34,755 nt of DNA, taken from Betaproteobacteria bacterium. Lineage in GTDB: Bacteria; Pseudomonadota; Gammaproteobacteria; Burkholderiales; Burkholderiaceae_D. A model generated the notes under the pieces. The model did not search any database, had not been told where the DNA came from, and saw only the letters and a list, made by a program, of their open reading frames with translations. The position numbers and the translations under genes are program-made. Below are positions 18,101-25,425 of this stretch, piece after piece. Location of the stretch: NCBI GenBank assembly GCA_016868055.1, contig VGHX01000020.1, positions 1-34,755 of the forward strand. Reading direction: 5' to 3'. Each line of letters begins with the position of its first letter. The stretch's first letter is position 1.

Positions 18101-18440
18101 GGCGCGCGTCGTGTGCGAGCAGGCGCTACGTATTTTGTCGAGCGATGAGTTAACGCATTTTTTTGATCCTTCGGTGTACCAATTTGCACGTAATGAGGTC
18201 GAGCTGGTTCACAACGGCGAATGGATGCGCATCGATCGTCTGGTTGGTTTCGAGGATGGGTTGTGGGTGCTTGACTACAAGCGTCATCTGCTGGACCAGC
18301 AGCAAGCGGGCTACTGGCAGCAACTGGCGCGCTACCGGGACGCGTGTTTGGCACTATTTCCCGGGAAGGCCGTGCGCACCGCGCTGATCACTGTGGATGG
18401 GCGTATTTGGCAGTCTGATCAGTCCGATCTTGCCTTCTGA
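15156..18440 (+). CDS. AddA-like UvrD/Rep-family helicase-nuclease
   Basis: This 1094-residue SF1A helicase has a C-terminal nuclease domain. Walker A AGSGKT is at residues 36-41, motif Ia ITFTRKAADEMRDR follows, Walker B is IDEFQD (DEFQD 409-413), then GDPKQSIYRFRRAEP (motif III), and late motifs VRIMTIHAAKGLEAELV and LYVAATRARQLL (V and VI). The C-terminal LDYKRH (D1040, K1042) is the RecB-type nuclease core. GTG 15156 is the preferred start: AAGGGG precedes it by 5 nt and it overlaps the addB stop. Upstream in-frame starts would overlap addB by 135 nt. Both subunits keep a nuclease, as in AddAB rather than RecBCD. Confidence 0.93.
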   Translation: MIPVEQRSANGEPCSPERFVSLAADPSRSVVVEACAGSGKTWLLVSRMLRLLLAGAQPAELLAITFTRKAADEMRDRLLRLLRTLALEKNDEQVILELTQRGLTVQQAHQQLPLARQLYANVLASSHGLSVDTFHSWFIRLLQVAPLAAGVPHGLSVEESIADLREAAWLRFFRSLGRPENQPVQDALMVVYQIAGDVGGKDLLDEFLDQRAEWEIMCQFGEPQQQLIELCGTDGERDARLSLWEEPLLIDLARQAARVLAAGTATQQNKAVLLLQAVSAEPSLAAFDDLCDVCLTKENKPRSMNLTNAQRAELSAPDIENFQVSWGTLCEALIRLRARSAEMTVRQLNLAVFVVGAALIEHYQAIKTEQSKMDFGDLELQAWRLLTNAEHAAYLHARIDARYKHILIDEFQDTNPLQWQIVRAWLEAYGQDTQRPSVFIVGDPKQSIYRFRRAEPRVFQSARVLLGAYGAVQLRTSVTYRNDNAIVDLLNQTMHQNPLYAPQVTASHTAGAVWRLPLSDDEPIAAPPSDRIALRDPLTQAPVEVDDQRREKEAVQVGRALRQARGAFTYQGQALRWSNMMILVRSRTHLRSYERGLRSVGIPFISSRTGGLLDTLEANDLIALLRWLLMPADDLALASILKSPIAACTDQDLIELATDTRHAHWWPRLQQAASEKTGHAALIRLHDLLQRWLSYASYLPVHDLLDRVIHEGQLLQRYAIASPPETRAQVLGNLEAFVALSLALDAGRYPSIARFLEHLRRRQRGSERDAPDEAEVDAATDAVRIMTIHAAKGLEAELVALMGTNHSDAGVDRSGVLCDWPQDAPAPMHFSVFGKKAERGLARAALFEQEEKFRQQENWNLLYVAATRARQLLIISGTHSGKNEQQGVAAGSWYQRLLSAPEFLPEPTPASESAATAPFSLQLFTPPSLPVSAKLIAADTEATLEGKRLHALMERLTATEQWPLVIPEAKQAARWLMCSESEARVVCEQALRILSSDELTHFFDPSVYQFARNEVELVHNGEWMRIDRLVGFEDGLWVLDYKRHLLDQQQAGYWQQLARYRDACLALFPGKAVRTALITVDGRIWQSDQSDLAF

Positions 18441-18519
18441 GTAGGCGCTCAGTGCGAAACTGATAACTTTCTTATCCGAATGCGCCTGATGAAGTTTCGA
18501 TGACAAGTATCTGAATGTA

Positions 18520-18549
18520 TTGACGGAAATTCTTCCGCACGACTATAGT
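18520..18549 (+). promoter_or_regulatory. Promoter of the zapB-like/zapA operon
   Basis: TTGACG (18520-18525) and TATAGT (18544-18549) are separated by 18 nt and lie 80 nt after the addA stop. The expected start of transcription (18555-18557) coincides with the ATG of the next gene, which implies a leaderless transcript. Confidence 0.8.
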
Positions 18550-18554
18550 GCCGC

Positions 18555-18770
18555 ATGATTTTCGATTTCCAATCCTTGTTTGATAAAGTCAAGCACTTGA
18601 CCGAGATGGCGCAAAGCCTACGCAGCGAGAATGCATCTTTGCGTAATGAAATCGCGGTGTTGGTTGACCATAACGCCAAGCTCGAGCAACGCATGCAGGA
18701 GGCGCATGATCGGGTAGCAAAGCTGATTGATCAGTTGCCGACCCCTGAGACCAATAGAGAAGCCGCATGA
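18555..18770 (+). CDS. Small coiled-coil cell-division protein, ZapB-like
   Basis: This 71-residue protein is almost entirely one coiled coil (KVKHLTEMAQSLRSENASLRN and on to VDHNAKLEQRMQEAHDRVAKLIDQL). It matches the small ZapB-like family found just upstream of zapA in beta- and gammaproteobacteria (TIGR02449, from memory). It probably helps ZapA bundle FtsZ or link it to other partners. The stop overlaps the zapA start (ATGA). No ribosome-binding site precedes the ATG, and the promoter predicts a leaderless mRNA; a later in-frame ATG at 18606 would remove the first part of the coil and is less likely. Confidence 0.82.
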   Translation: MIFDFQSLFDKVKHLTEMAQSLRSENASLRNEIAVLVDHNAKLEQRMQEAHDRVAKLIDQLPTPETNREAA

Positions 18771-19078
18771 CCACGCTTGATGTAACCATCATGGGTCAAG
18801 CTTATCGCTTGGCGTGCAAGGAAGGCGAGGAGCTGGCGCTGAAGCAGGCGGTCGCTTACCTGGATGAGCGCATGAATGCTGTGCGCGAGGCAGGCAAGGT
18901 TAAAGGTACCGACAGAATCGCCGTGATGGTGGCCTTGGGTATTGCAGCAGATTATCTCGCGACGCGTATCGCAGATGGCCCTTTAGCGGATTTACCTGTG
19001 GCGGACGTGCGCGAAAAAATCAATGCAATGCACGCCCTGCTTGACGCTGCTCTAGCGCAGCAAGAAAGATTGTTTTAA
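18767..19078 (+). CDS. zapA: Cell division protein ZapA
   Basis: ZapA is a cytosolic Z-ring-associated protein that crosslinks FtsZ protofilaments. This 103-residue copy starts TTLDVTIMGQAYRLACKEGEE, the globular head with the usual G-x-x-Y and acidic EGEE turn, followed by AVAYLDERMNAVREAGKVKGTDRIAVMVAL and a long C-terminal helix. Length is normal. The start overlaps the stop of the ZapB-like gene. The 6S RNA gene follows, the order known in many proteobacteria. Confidence 0.95.
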   Translation: MTTLDVTIMGQAYRLACKEGEELALKQAVAYLDERMNAVREAGKVKGTDRIAVMVALGIAADYLATRIADGPLADLPVADVREKINAMHALLDAALAQQERLF

Positions 19079-19103
19079 TCGCGTGTTTTGCGCATGTGGT
19101 GAG

Positions 19104-19131
19104 TTGACACATGACGTGATTGCGGTAGACT
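19104..19131 (+). promoter_or_regulatory. 6S RNA promoter
   Basis: TTGACA (19104-19109), a 16-nt spacer and TAGACT (19126-19131) form a strong sigma-70-type promoter. The expected transcription start, near 19138, coincides with the 5' arm of the predicted 6S RNA closing stem. Confidence 0.8.
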
Positions 19132-19136
19132 GAGCT

Positions 19137-19306
19137 CTCCTGCCGTGTACGCGTTTGCCAATATTCCTTGAACCATTCACGCGCATCGGCTACGGGATTC
19201 GTTTAGTAGGCGTGAGCGTCGCTCGTCCGACGATCCCAATACTGAACTACTGTGGCCACCTTGAACCGAAAGGTTCGGGATGCCGGCTAGCGGCACAGGC
19301 GGGACT
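19137..19306 (+). ncRNA. ssrS: 6S RNA
   Basis: 6S RNA mimics an open promoter and sequesters sigma-70 RNA polymerase in stationary phase. The 5' arm UCCUGCCGUG (19138-19147) pairs with 19294-19304 through 10 pairs with one bulged A, making the terminal closing stem. The characteristic CCUUGAACC segment occurs at about 19248-19267, within CACCTTGAACCGAAAGGTTCGGG, and a second CCTTGAACC lies in the 5' half near 19170. The roughly 170-nt size, the position just after zapA and the dedicated promoter all fit. Ends are estimated from the promoter and stem and may be off by a few bases. Confidence 0.9.
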
Positions 19307-19314
19307 TTCTTCAG

Positions 19315-19342
19315 GCGGTTGCATGCGTTAAGCTGCAACCGC
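19315..19342 (+). terminator. Hairpin downstream of 6S RNA
   Basis: GCGGTTGCA (19315-19323) and TGCAACCGC (19334-19342) form a perfect 9-bp stem with a 10-nt loop, followed by TCTTTCATT. The T-run is broken, so termination may be partial, or the hairpin may mark the end of a 6S precursor later trimmed. Confidence 0.6.
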
Positions 19343-19379
19343 TCTTTCATTGGCGATGATAAAAAAACGATCGATTCAA

Positions 19380-19838
19380 ATGCGCTATTGGTTGATGAAA
19401 TCCGAGCCGGATGAAACCAGCATCGACGATGCCTTGGCCGCTGAGGATTCGCGTGTCGCCTGGACCGGTGTACGCAACTACCAAGCGCGGAATTTCATGC
19501 GCGATGCCATGCAGGTTGGCGATGGCGTGTTGTTCTATCACTCCAGCTGCGCGGAGCCCGGTATCGCAGGTATTGCCGAGGTCGCGAGTCACAGCTACCC
19601 GGACCCCACCCAATTTGATAGCCGCAGTCCGTATTTTGATGCTGCCGCTACACCCGAGCAGCCGCGTTGGCTGTTGGTGGATGTTCGCGCAGTAAGAAAG
19701 ACACGATTGATCTCATTGCCGGAGATGCGGGCGCATCCCGAGCTATCGGACATGATTTTGCTGAAACGCGGTAATCGCTTGTCGATTACGCCAGTGACTG
19801 AGCAAGAGTGGCGTTTTATTCTGCAGCGCTTGGTTTGA
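19380..19838 (+). CDS. EVE-domain protein
   Basis: This 152-residue protein begins MRYWLMKSEPDETS and continues WTGVRNYQARNFMRDAMQVGDGVLFYHSS, the signature of the EVE domain (PUA-like fold, DUF55; PF01878). EVE domains bind modified bases in DNA or RNA, but the physiological substrate of this stand-alone form is unsettled. The frame is open back to TTG 19350; ATG 19380 is chosen because family members start MxYWLxKSEP, although no ribosome-binding site is obvious. It follows 6S RNA directly and could be partly expressed by read-through from the 6S promoter. Confidence 0.92.
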   Translation: MRYWLMKSEPDETSIDDALAAEDSRVAWTGVRNYQARNFMRDAMQVGDGVLFYHSSCAEPGIAGIAEVASHSYPDPTQFDSRSPYFDAAATPEQPRWLLVDVRAVRKTRLISLPEMRAHPELSDMILLKRGNRLSITPVTEQEWRFILQRLV

Positions 19839-19939
19839 TCGCGAAAAAGATAAATTATCGGATGATGAAATCCTCGCCAGCTGAAATCGTAAGCTAATAC
19901 TTGGCTGCCCGACTTGTAGTTTGGGCGAAATAGCTTCTC

Positions 19940-19968
19940 TTGCGTATGTCCCAAATTGGGACTAAACT
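19940..19968 (+). promoter_or_regulatory. higBA promoter with embedded palindromic operator
   Basis: TTGCGT (19940-19945) and TAAACT (19963-19968) are separated by 17 nt. The spacer contains GTCCCAAATTGGGAC (19948-19962), a perfect 7+1+7 palindrome, well placed for HigA to block RNA polymerase. The predicted start of transcription, near 19975, is the higB ATG. Confidence 0.75.
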
Positions 19969-19974
19969 GCGTCG

Positions 19975-20274
19975 ATGCGTGTGATCTCCCAAGCAAAATT
20001 AAAGGCGTTCTACACCAAGCACCCCGATGCCGGACAAGGACTCAAGGCATGGTACGACGAGGCGCGTAAGGCTACCTGGGAAACACCGCAGCAAATCAAG
20101 GATCAATATCGGAGCGCAAGTTTTGTAGGGCAGAACCGTGTCGTATTCAATATTCATGGGAATAAATATCGACTGGTTGTTGCGGTGGCCTATAAGTTTG
20201 GTGCGGTTTATATCAAGTTCGTCGGCACCCACAAAGACTACGACGGAATTGATGCCGAGAGTGTTGATCAATAA
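19975..20274 (+). CDS. higB: Type II toxin HigB (mRNA interferase)
   Basis: This 99-residue protein matches the HigB_toxin family (PF09907 type): MRVISQAKLKAFYTKHPDAGQGLKAWYDEARKA is shown in part, then TPQQIKDQYRSASFVGQNRVVFNIHGNKYRLVV and IKFVGTHKDYD. The FNIxGNKYRL strand and the THKxYD ending are family hallmarks; ribosome-dependent RNA cleavage is expected. It is followed 14 nt later by the antitoxin gene, the inverted order typical of higBA. No ribosome-binding site precedes the ATG, consistent with leaderless translation. The downstream neighbour supports the call strongly. Confidence 0.92.
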   Translation: MRVISQAKLKAFYTKHPDAGQGLKAWYDEARKATWETPQQIKDQYRSASFVGQNRVVFNIHGNKYRLVVAVAYKFGAVYIKFVGTHKDYDGIDAESVDQ

Positions 20275-20288
20275 AGCGAGATAGAACC

Positions 20289-20807
20289 ATGGAAATCAGA
20301 CCGCTGCGTACTGAAATTGATTACAAAGCCGCGCTTGAAGCAGTAGCGCCATACTTTGACCAAGAGCCTGAACCCGGATCGTTGGCGGGAGACCGCTTCG
20401 AGCTGCTTCTGATGGTGATTGAGGCTTATGAGGCAAAGCATCACGCTATTGACACGCTAGATCCGGTAGAGGCGATTAAATTCCGTATGGAGCAAGCCGG
20501 GCTAACACCGAAGGATTTGCGTCCGATGATTGGTCAAGCCAATCGCGTATACGAAGTATTGAATTACTCAAGGCCGCTGACGCTGCCGATGATTCGGCGT
20601 TTGAATGTCGCGCTGGGAATTCCAGCCGACGCCTTGATTGGTGAGCAAAAAATCCGTCGAGCGGTCGGTAAAAAGTCTGGAAAATCTACTGTTGGAAAAC
20701 TTGCTAAGCATACAAAGCCTGCCACTGCTACTAAGCTCAACCTAATCAAGCCGGTTAAAACTGGTCGGCGTAAAGTACAGGCAAGAAAAACTACGTTGCC
20801 TCGCTAG
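20289..20807 (+). CDS. higA: HigA-type antitoxin with lysine-rich C-terminal extension
   Basis: The first ~120 residues fit HigA antitoxins: an N-terminal toxin-binding part (YKAALEAVAPYFDQEPEPGSLAGDRFELLLMVIEAYE), then an Xre-like helix-turn-helix (DPVEAIKFRMEQAGLTPKDLRPMIG and NRVYEVLNYSRPLTLPMIRRLNVALGIPADALI). The protein would neutralise HigB and repress the operon at the upstream palindrome. It is 172 residues, longer than usual, because from about residue 121 it carries a tail dominated by Lys, Arg, Ala and Thr (KIRRAVGKKSGKSTVGKLAK and on). That tail resembles nucleic-acid-binding histone-like extensions. GAG lies about 8 nt before the ATG as a weak ribosome-binding site. Confidence 0.9.
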   Translation: MEIRPLRTEIDYKAALEAVAPYFDQEPEPGSLAGDRFELLLMVIEAYEAKHHAIDTLDPVEAIKFRMEQAGLTPKDLRPMIGQANRVYEVLNYSRPLTLPMIRRLNVALGIPADALIGEQKIRRAVGKKSGKSTVGKLAKHTKPATATKLNLIKPVKTGRRKVQARKTTLPR

Positions 20808-20962
20808 GTGGTTACGACAACTAGACACGACAAGGCTTTTACCAGTGAAGACTATTCGGAGTCACTGCTGCTAATGCTGAATGCGGGCTTTACAAGAGGG
20901 TAGAGATACCTGGCTGCTCTTGATGCAAACAGCTTTCGTCAGAAGCTACAGCCTGTGGGCGT

Positions 20963-22492
20963 TCATTCTTTGAACTGATCACGAAGAAGATTTTTCTGTA
21001 CCTTGCCCATGGTGTTACGCGGCAGTTCTTTCACCATATGTACCTGTTTCGGTACTTTAAAATTCGCAATCGTGTTTTTCAGCGTTTGAATAATGGCTTG
21101 CTCGGATAGCGCGGCGTCAGCACGCGGTACGACGATGGCAATGACCGCTTCGCCGAAGTCGGGGTGTGGCACCCCGATGACCGCGGATTCCAGTACACCG
21201 GGTTGTTCATCGATGATTGATTCAATTTCTTTCGGGTAGACGTTGTAGCCGCCGGTGATGATCAGGTCTTTACTGCGACCGACGATACTCAGGTAGGCAT
21301 CGTCATCAAAAAATCCGACATCGCCGGTGTTGAAATAACCATCATCGGTAAATTCTTCGGCGGTTTTTTCAGGCATTTGCCAGTAGCCTTGAAATACATT
21401 CGGGCCCTTGACCTGGATCTCACCAACCTCACCAATGGCACATGAGTCCCCTTCGGTGTTTACCACGCGTACCGATACGCCGGGTAGTGCGGGTCCCACG
21501 GAACCAGGTTTACGCTGACCGAGATAAGGATTCGAAGTCAGCATCGCTGTTTCGCTCATGCCGTAGCGCTCGAGAATTGTGTGACCAGTACGATCAGAAA
21601 ATTGTGCGCAGGTATCGGCGAGTAACGGCGCAGATCCTGATACGAACAGGCGCATATTCGAACACTTATCGCGTGTAAAGAGGGGGTCTGCTAATAGTCG
21701 AACGTAGTAGGTGGGTACGCCCATGAAGATGGTGGAACGCGGCAGATGGTGAATGACTTCAGCACTATCGAATTTCGGCAGAAAAATCATTTTGCTGCCG
21801 TTATACAGCGCACCATGTGCTGCCACGAATAGTCCGTGAATATGAAATAGTGGCAGCGCATGTAGTAGTACATCATCTTTCTGCCAGTGCCAGACATCGT
21901 GCAACACCGTGATGTTTGAAGCGAGATTTCCGTGGGTGAGCATGGCGCCCTTGCTGCGACCGGTTGTACCTGAGGTATACAAAATGGCAGCAAGGTCGTC
22001 GGGATCACGATGCACCGTCTCGAAGCGATCGCTAAAATGCACTGCGCGCGATAGCAGACTGCCGCTGTTCCGGCCTTGGTTAACTTCTCGCGAAACCTCA
22101 TCCAGTGTGAAGATATGCGAGGTGCCACGTGCAAATGCCGTCTGTGCGATCCAGCCAAAATTTTTCGGCGCACACACCACTACCGAAGGAGAGGCGTTCT
22201 CGATGAAGTACGCCATCTCAGTAGCGCGATAGGCAGTGTTCAAGGGTAAATATACAAAGCCGGCGCGCACCGTAGCGAGATACAGCATCAGTGCTTCGGG
22301 CGATTTCTCGACCTGCGCCGCGATCCGCGCGCCTGCCGGCAAGTTGAGGCTGGCAAACAGATTGGCGATTTTTGCGCTGCCGCGCTCACAATCGCGCCAG
22401 CTGTAATAAAGCCCATCGCTGGTTTCTAACCAGCAGTCATCCAGGTCATCCGGAAAGCGTGCTCTGAAGATGGCGTAAAGATTAGTATTCAC
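20963..22492 (-). CDS. matB: Malonyl-CoA synthetase
   Basis: This 509-residue ANL-family ligase is very close in pattern to MatB: MNxNLYAIFRARF at the start, AAQVEKSPEALMLYLATVRAGFVYLPLNTAY, LYTSGTTGRSKGAMLTHGNLASN (P-loop 172-182), HALPLFHIHGLFVA, MRLFVSGSAPLLADT, ERYGMSETAMLTSNPY, and PRNTMGKVQKNLLRDQF with catalytic lysine K497. The MRLF-SGSAPL and RYGMTE-like segments are those of malonate-specific enzymes. It makes malonyl-CoA from malonate, ATP and CoA. The start is GTG 22492, 18 nt after the lgt stop, with only a distant GAGG. No malonate decarboxylase or transporter gene is adjacent. Confidence 0.93.
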   Translation of the reverse strand: MNTNLYAIFRARFPDDLDDCWLETSDGLYYSWRDCERGSAKIANLFASLNLPAGARIAAQVEKSPEALMLYLATVRAGFVYLPLNTAYRATEMAYFIENASPSVVVCAPKNFGWIAQTAFARGTSHIFTLDEVSREVNQGRNSGSLLSRAVHFSDRFETVHRDPDDLAAILYTSGTTGRSKGAMLTHGNLASNITVLHDVWHWQKDDVLLHALPLFHIHGLFVAAHGALYNGSKMIFLPKFDSAEVIHHLPRSTIFMGVPTYYVRLLADPLFTRDKCSNMRLFVSGSAPLLADTCAQFSDRTGHTILERYGMSETAMLTSNPYLGQRKPGSVGPALPGVSVRVVNTEGDSCAIGEVGEIQVKGPNVFQGYWQMPEKTAEEFTDDGYFNTGDVGFFDDDAYLSIVGRSKDLIITGGYNVYPKEIESIIDEQPGVLESAVIGVPHPDFGEAVIAIVVPRADAALSEQAIIQTLKNTIANFKVPKQVHMVKELPRNTMGKVQKNLLRDQFKE

Positions 22493-22510
22493 GGCGCGTT
22501 ACACGATGCC

Positions 22511-23362
22511 TCAATGCTCGGCACTAGAGGTCTTGTTGGCTTGCTCGGGCTCGGGTATGGCCATTGCGTCAGCAGGATGTCGATAGGCAAACCACAGCAA
22601 CAGCATGCCGAGCATAATCATAGGCAGCGACAGTAGTTGGCCTGCAGAGAGACTCCAGCTGCCGATAGCGACCTCGTAATCCGGCATCCGGAAGAATTCG
22701 GTGAAAAACCTTGCGCAGCCATAGCCGGCTGAGAATACGCCACTCACCGCGAGATAGGGACGGGCTTTACGTGCAAATAGCCACAGCAAAATGAATAGCA
22801 GCACGCCGTCGATAAGCGCCTGATAGATCGGCGAGGGGTGACGCGGTAACGCATCTACATTCGGCCAGATCATCGCCCAGGGAAAGTCTGCATCGGCGAC
22901 ACGTCCAGGTAGTTCGGCGTTGATGAAGTTGCCGATACGACCGAACGCATACCCCAGCGGTACCAGTGGCGCGATAAAATCCATCACGGCCATCCAGCGC
23001 CGGCCATGTAAGCGCGCCCACATCCACATCGCAATGAGCACGCCTAAAAAACCGCCATGAAACGACATGCCGCCTTTCCAGATGGCGATGATCTCATCGG
23101 GATTAGCGAGGTAGTAACCGGGGTGGTAGAACAGAACCTCGCCAAGCCGGCCGCCAATCACGACGCCGAGCACACCGTAAAACAGCAGGTCATCGATATC
23201 GGTCGAGTGCCATGCCTCGGCGGCGATATGCGGCTGACGCAGCCGTAATCTTCCTAGTATCAAGAACTGCACAAAGGCCGCTAGATACATCAAGCCGTAC
23301 CAGCGAACGGCGAGCGGGCCGATCGCAAGCGCGATCGGATCAGGCAGAGGATGAATCAGCAT
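22511..23362 (-). CDS. lgt: Phosphatidylglycerol:prolipoprotein diacylglyceryl transferase
   Basis: Lgt is the inner-membrane enzyme that transfers diacylglycerol to the lipobox cysteine of prolipoproteins. The 283-residue protein has about seven membrane segments, [13 protein letters not shown] with the conserved H102, and the signature [13 protein letters not shown] at 141-153 (R142, N145). Length and motifs are complete. The C-terminal tail ([14 protein letters not shown]) is hydrophilic. ATG 23362 lacks a clear ribosome-binding site. It is divergent from ilvD, the arrangement seen in many betaproteobacteria, and precedes matB in a likely two-gene operon. Confidence 0.97.
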   Translation of the reverse strand: MLIHPLPDPIALAIGPLAVRWYGLMYLAAFVQFLILGRLRLRQPHIAAEAWHSTDIDDLLFYGVLGVVIGGRLGEVLFYHPGYYLANPDEIIAIWKGGMSFHGGFLGVLIAMWMWARLHGRRWMAVMDFIAPLVPLGYAFGRIGNFINAELPGRVADADFPWAMIWPNVDALPRHPSPIYQALIDGVLLFILLWLFARKARPYLAVSGVFSAGYGCARFFTEFFRMPDYEVAIGSWSLSAGQLLSLPMIMLGMLLLWFAYRHPADAMAIPEPEQANKTSSAEH

Positions 23363-23451
23363 TCAGAAATTTTCGCAGATTGCCGTGACGGGCGAGGATC
23401 AGTTTGCATTACCAATTTCCGGGCGTACTAGATGGGCTCAGACCCCTGCAT

Positions 23452-23469
23452 TGGGAATCGGCATTCCCA
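23452..23469. repeat. Inverted repeat in the lgt/ilvD divergent region
   Basis: TGGGAAT (23452-23458) and ATTCCCA (23463-23469) form a perfect 7-bp dyad with a CGGC centre. It lies about 80 nt before the ilvD start and 90 nt upstream of lgt. TATAGT follows a few bases later as a possible plus-strand -10. A regulator site or a leader hairpin are both possible. Confidence 0.45.
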
Positions 23470-23547
23470 TAACCCAAGGTATTATAGTCACTTGCTTGCC
23501 GTCGCTCGCGCAGGCACGCCGCCTTATTTTTGTATAACGGAGACCGA

Positions 23548-25221
23548 ATGGACGCTAACGAACGCTCGAAACATATTACCGAAGGAGTCGAGCGTAGCCC
23601 GAACCGCGCGATGTACTACGCCATGGGTTACACAAAAAATGACTTCAACAACCCCATGATTGGTATCGCCAACGGGCACTCCACCATCACACCTTGTAAC
23701 TCCGGATTGCAGAAACTGGCGGACGCCGCGATTGCCGCTACCAAGGCGGGCGGGGGTAATCCACAAGTGTTTGGTACGCCGACTATTTCTGACGGCATGT
23801 CGATGGGCACCGAGGGTATGAAGTACTCATTGATCTCGCGTGAAGTCATTGCAGATAGCATCGAAACTTGCGTACAGGGCCAATGGATGGATGGCTGTGT
23901 CGTGATTGGCGGCTGCGACAAGAATATGCCGGGCGGCATGATTGCCCTCGCGCGCACCAATGTGCCAGGGATTTATGTGTACGGTGGCACCATCAAGCCG
24001 GGTAACTGGAAGGGCACGGACCTCACTATTGTGTCCGCGTTTGAAGCGGTTGGTCAGTACACTGCCGGCAAAATGTCGGTGGAAGATTTCGAGGGTATCG
24101 AGCGTAATGCGTGTCCCTCCACCGGCTCTTGCGGTGGTATGTTCACCGCTAACACCATGTCATCGTCATTCGAAGCACTAGGGATGTCGCTGCTGTACTC
24201 GTCGACCATGGCCAACCCCGACCATGAGAAAGTCGATTCGGCCGCGGAATCAGCGCGTATCTTGCTGCAGGCGGTCAAAAACAATCTAAGGCCGCGTGAC
24301 ATCATCACTCGTAAATCGATTGAGAACGCGGTAGCAGTGATTATGGCCACTGGCGGCTCGACCAACGCGGTGTTGCATTTCCTGGCGATTGCCCATGCCG
24401 CAGATGTCGAGTGGCATATCGATGATTACGAGCGCATGCGCAAGAAGGTGCCGGTGATTTGTAATTTGAAGCCCTCGGGTCAGTATGTGGCGACTGATTT
24501 GCGCGCGGCTGGTGGCATTCCGCAGGTGATGAAGATTTTACTCAACGCTGGCTTGCTGCATGGCGACTGCATCACCATCACCGGCAAGACCATGGCCGAA
24601 GAGCTTGCGAACGTGCCTGATCAGCCACGAGCTGATCAGGATGTGATCATGCCGATCGAAAAAGCGATCTACAAACAAGGGCACCTTGCGATCCTGAAGG
24701 GCAATCTGTCACCTGAAGGATGTGTTGCCAAGATCACCGGTTTGAAGAACCCAGCGATTAAAGGTCCGGCGCGCGTTTTTGATGATGAGCCGTCCGCGAT
24801 GCAAGCGATTCTGGCAGACAAGATCAAGGCTGGCGACGTGCTGGTACTGCGCTACTTGGGACCAAAGGGCGCACCGGGTATGCCGGAGATGCTGTCGCCA
24901 ACCTCGGCGCTGATTGGTAAGGGGCTCGGCGAGTCGGTTGGCTTGATCACCGATGGTCGTTTTTCTGGCGCTACCTGGGGCATGGTGGTCGGCCATGTTG
25001 CTCCTGAGGCCTACGCGGGCGGTAACATCGCGTTAGTTCAGGAGGGCGACTCGATTACCATTGATGCGCACCAGTTGCTGATACAGCTGAACGTAGCCGA
25101 TGACGAGCTCGAGCGGCGTCGTAAGGCCTGGAGTCCTCCTGCGCCCAAGTACACCCGCGGTGTACTAGCCAAATTTGCCAAATTAGCATCGAGCGCAAGT
25201 CGGGGTGCGGTGACTGATTAA
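23548..25221 (+). CDS. ilvD: Dihydroxy-acid dehydratase
   Basis: IlvD is a cytosolic iron-sulphur dehydratase that converts 2,3-dihydroxy-isovalerate and -methylvalerate to the 2-oxo acids in valine, isoleucine and leucine synthesis. The 557-residue protein has the three cluster cysteines C50 (TPCNSGL), C123 ([10 protein letters not shown], with carbamylatable K125) and C195 ([15 protein letters not shown]), the spacing of [2Fe-2S]-type IlvD. The C-terminal [19 protein letters not shown] is also diagnostic. ATG 23548 is chosen over upstream TTG 23530 because CGGAGA precedes it and [13 protein letters not shown] fits the family. It appears monocistronic. Confidence 0.97.
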   Translation: MDANERSKHITEGVERSPNRAMYYAMGYTKNDFNNPMIGIANGHSTITPCNSGLQKLADAAIAATKAGGGNPQVFGTPTISDGMSMGTEGMKYSLISREVIADSIETCVQGQWMDGCVVIGGCDKNMPGGMIALARTNVPGIYVYGGTIKPGNWKGTDLTIVSAFEAVGQYTAGKMSVEDFEGIERNACPSTGSCGGMFTANTMSSSFEALGMSLLYSSTMANPDHEKVDSAAESARILLQAVKNNLRPRDIITRKSIENAVAVIMATGGSTNAVLHFLAIAHAADVEWHIDDYERMRKKVPVICNLKPSGQYVATDLRAAGGIPQVMKILLNAGLLHGDCITITGKTMAEELANVPDQPRADQDVIMPIEKAIYKQGHLAILKGNLSPEGCVAKITGLKNPAIKGPARVFDDEPSAMQAILADKIKAGDVLVLRYLGPKGAPGMPEMLSPTSALIGKGLGESVGLITDGRFSGATWGMVVGHVAPEAYAGGNIALVQEGDSITIDAHQLLIQLNVADDELERRRKAWSPPAPKYTRGVLAKFAKLASSASRGAVTD

Positions 25222-25265
25222 ACCAAGTGTGAGTGAGTGTAAAGTTCTGCGCGTCGATTCGCTTG

Positions 25266-25290
25266 CAGCGCTACCGTATCAGTGGCGCTG
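25266..25290 (+). other. Hairpin in the ilvD-cytochrome c intergenic region
   Basis: CAGCGCTAC (25266-25274) and GTGGCGCTG (25282-25290) form a 9-bp stem with one G-U pair and a 7-nt loop, 45 nt after the ilvD stop. No T-run follows. It may stabilise the ilvD mRNA end or assist factor-dependent termination. Confidence 0.4.
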
Positions 25291-25385
25291 ATCTTGCCGG
25301 TGATCTTGTCGCTGGTCGGCGTTCATTCAGTCGTCGAGCAAGCAAGTGCAAGCCTGACTTGGGTGATCCGGCTTGTAAAACGCGC

Positions 25386-25391
25386 TACAAT
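25386..25391 (+). promoter_or_regulatory. Probable -10 box of the cytochrome c gene
   Basis: TACAAT lies 34 nt before the cytochrome start. The nearest -35-like hexamer, TTGGGT at 25359-25364, is 21 nt away, so the promoter is only partly supported. Confidence 0.4.
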
Positions 25392-25425
25392 TCGCCCGCT
25401 TTAAATTTTGAACGGAGAGACACAC

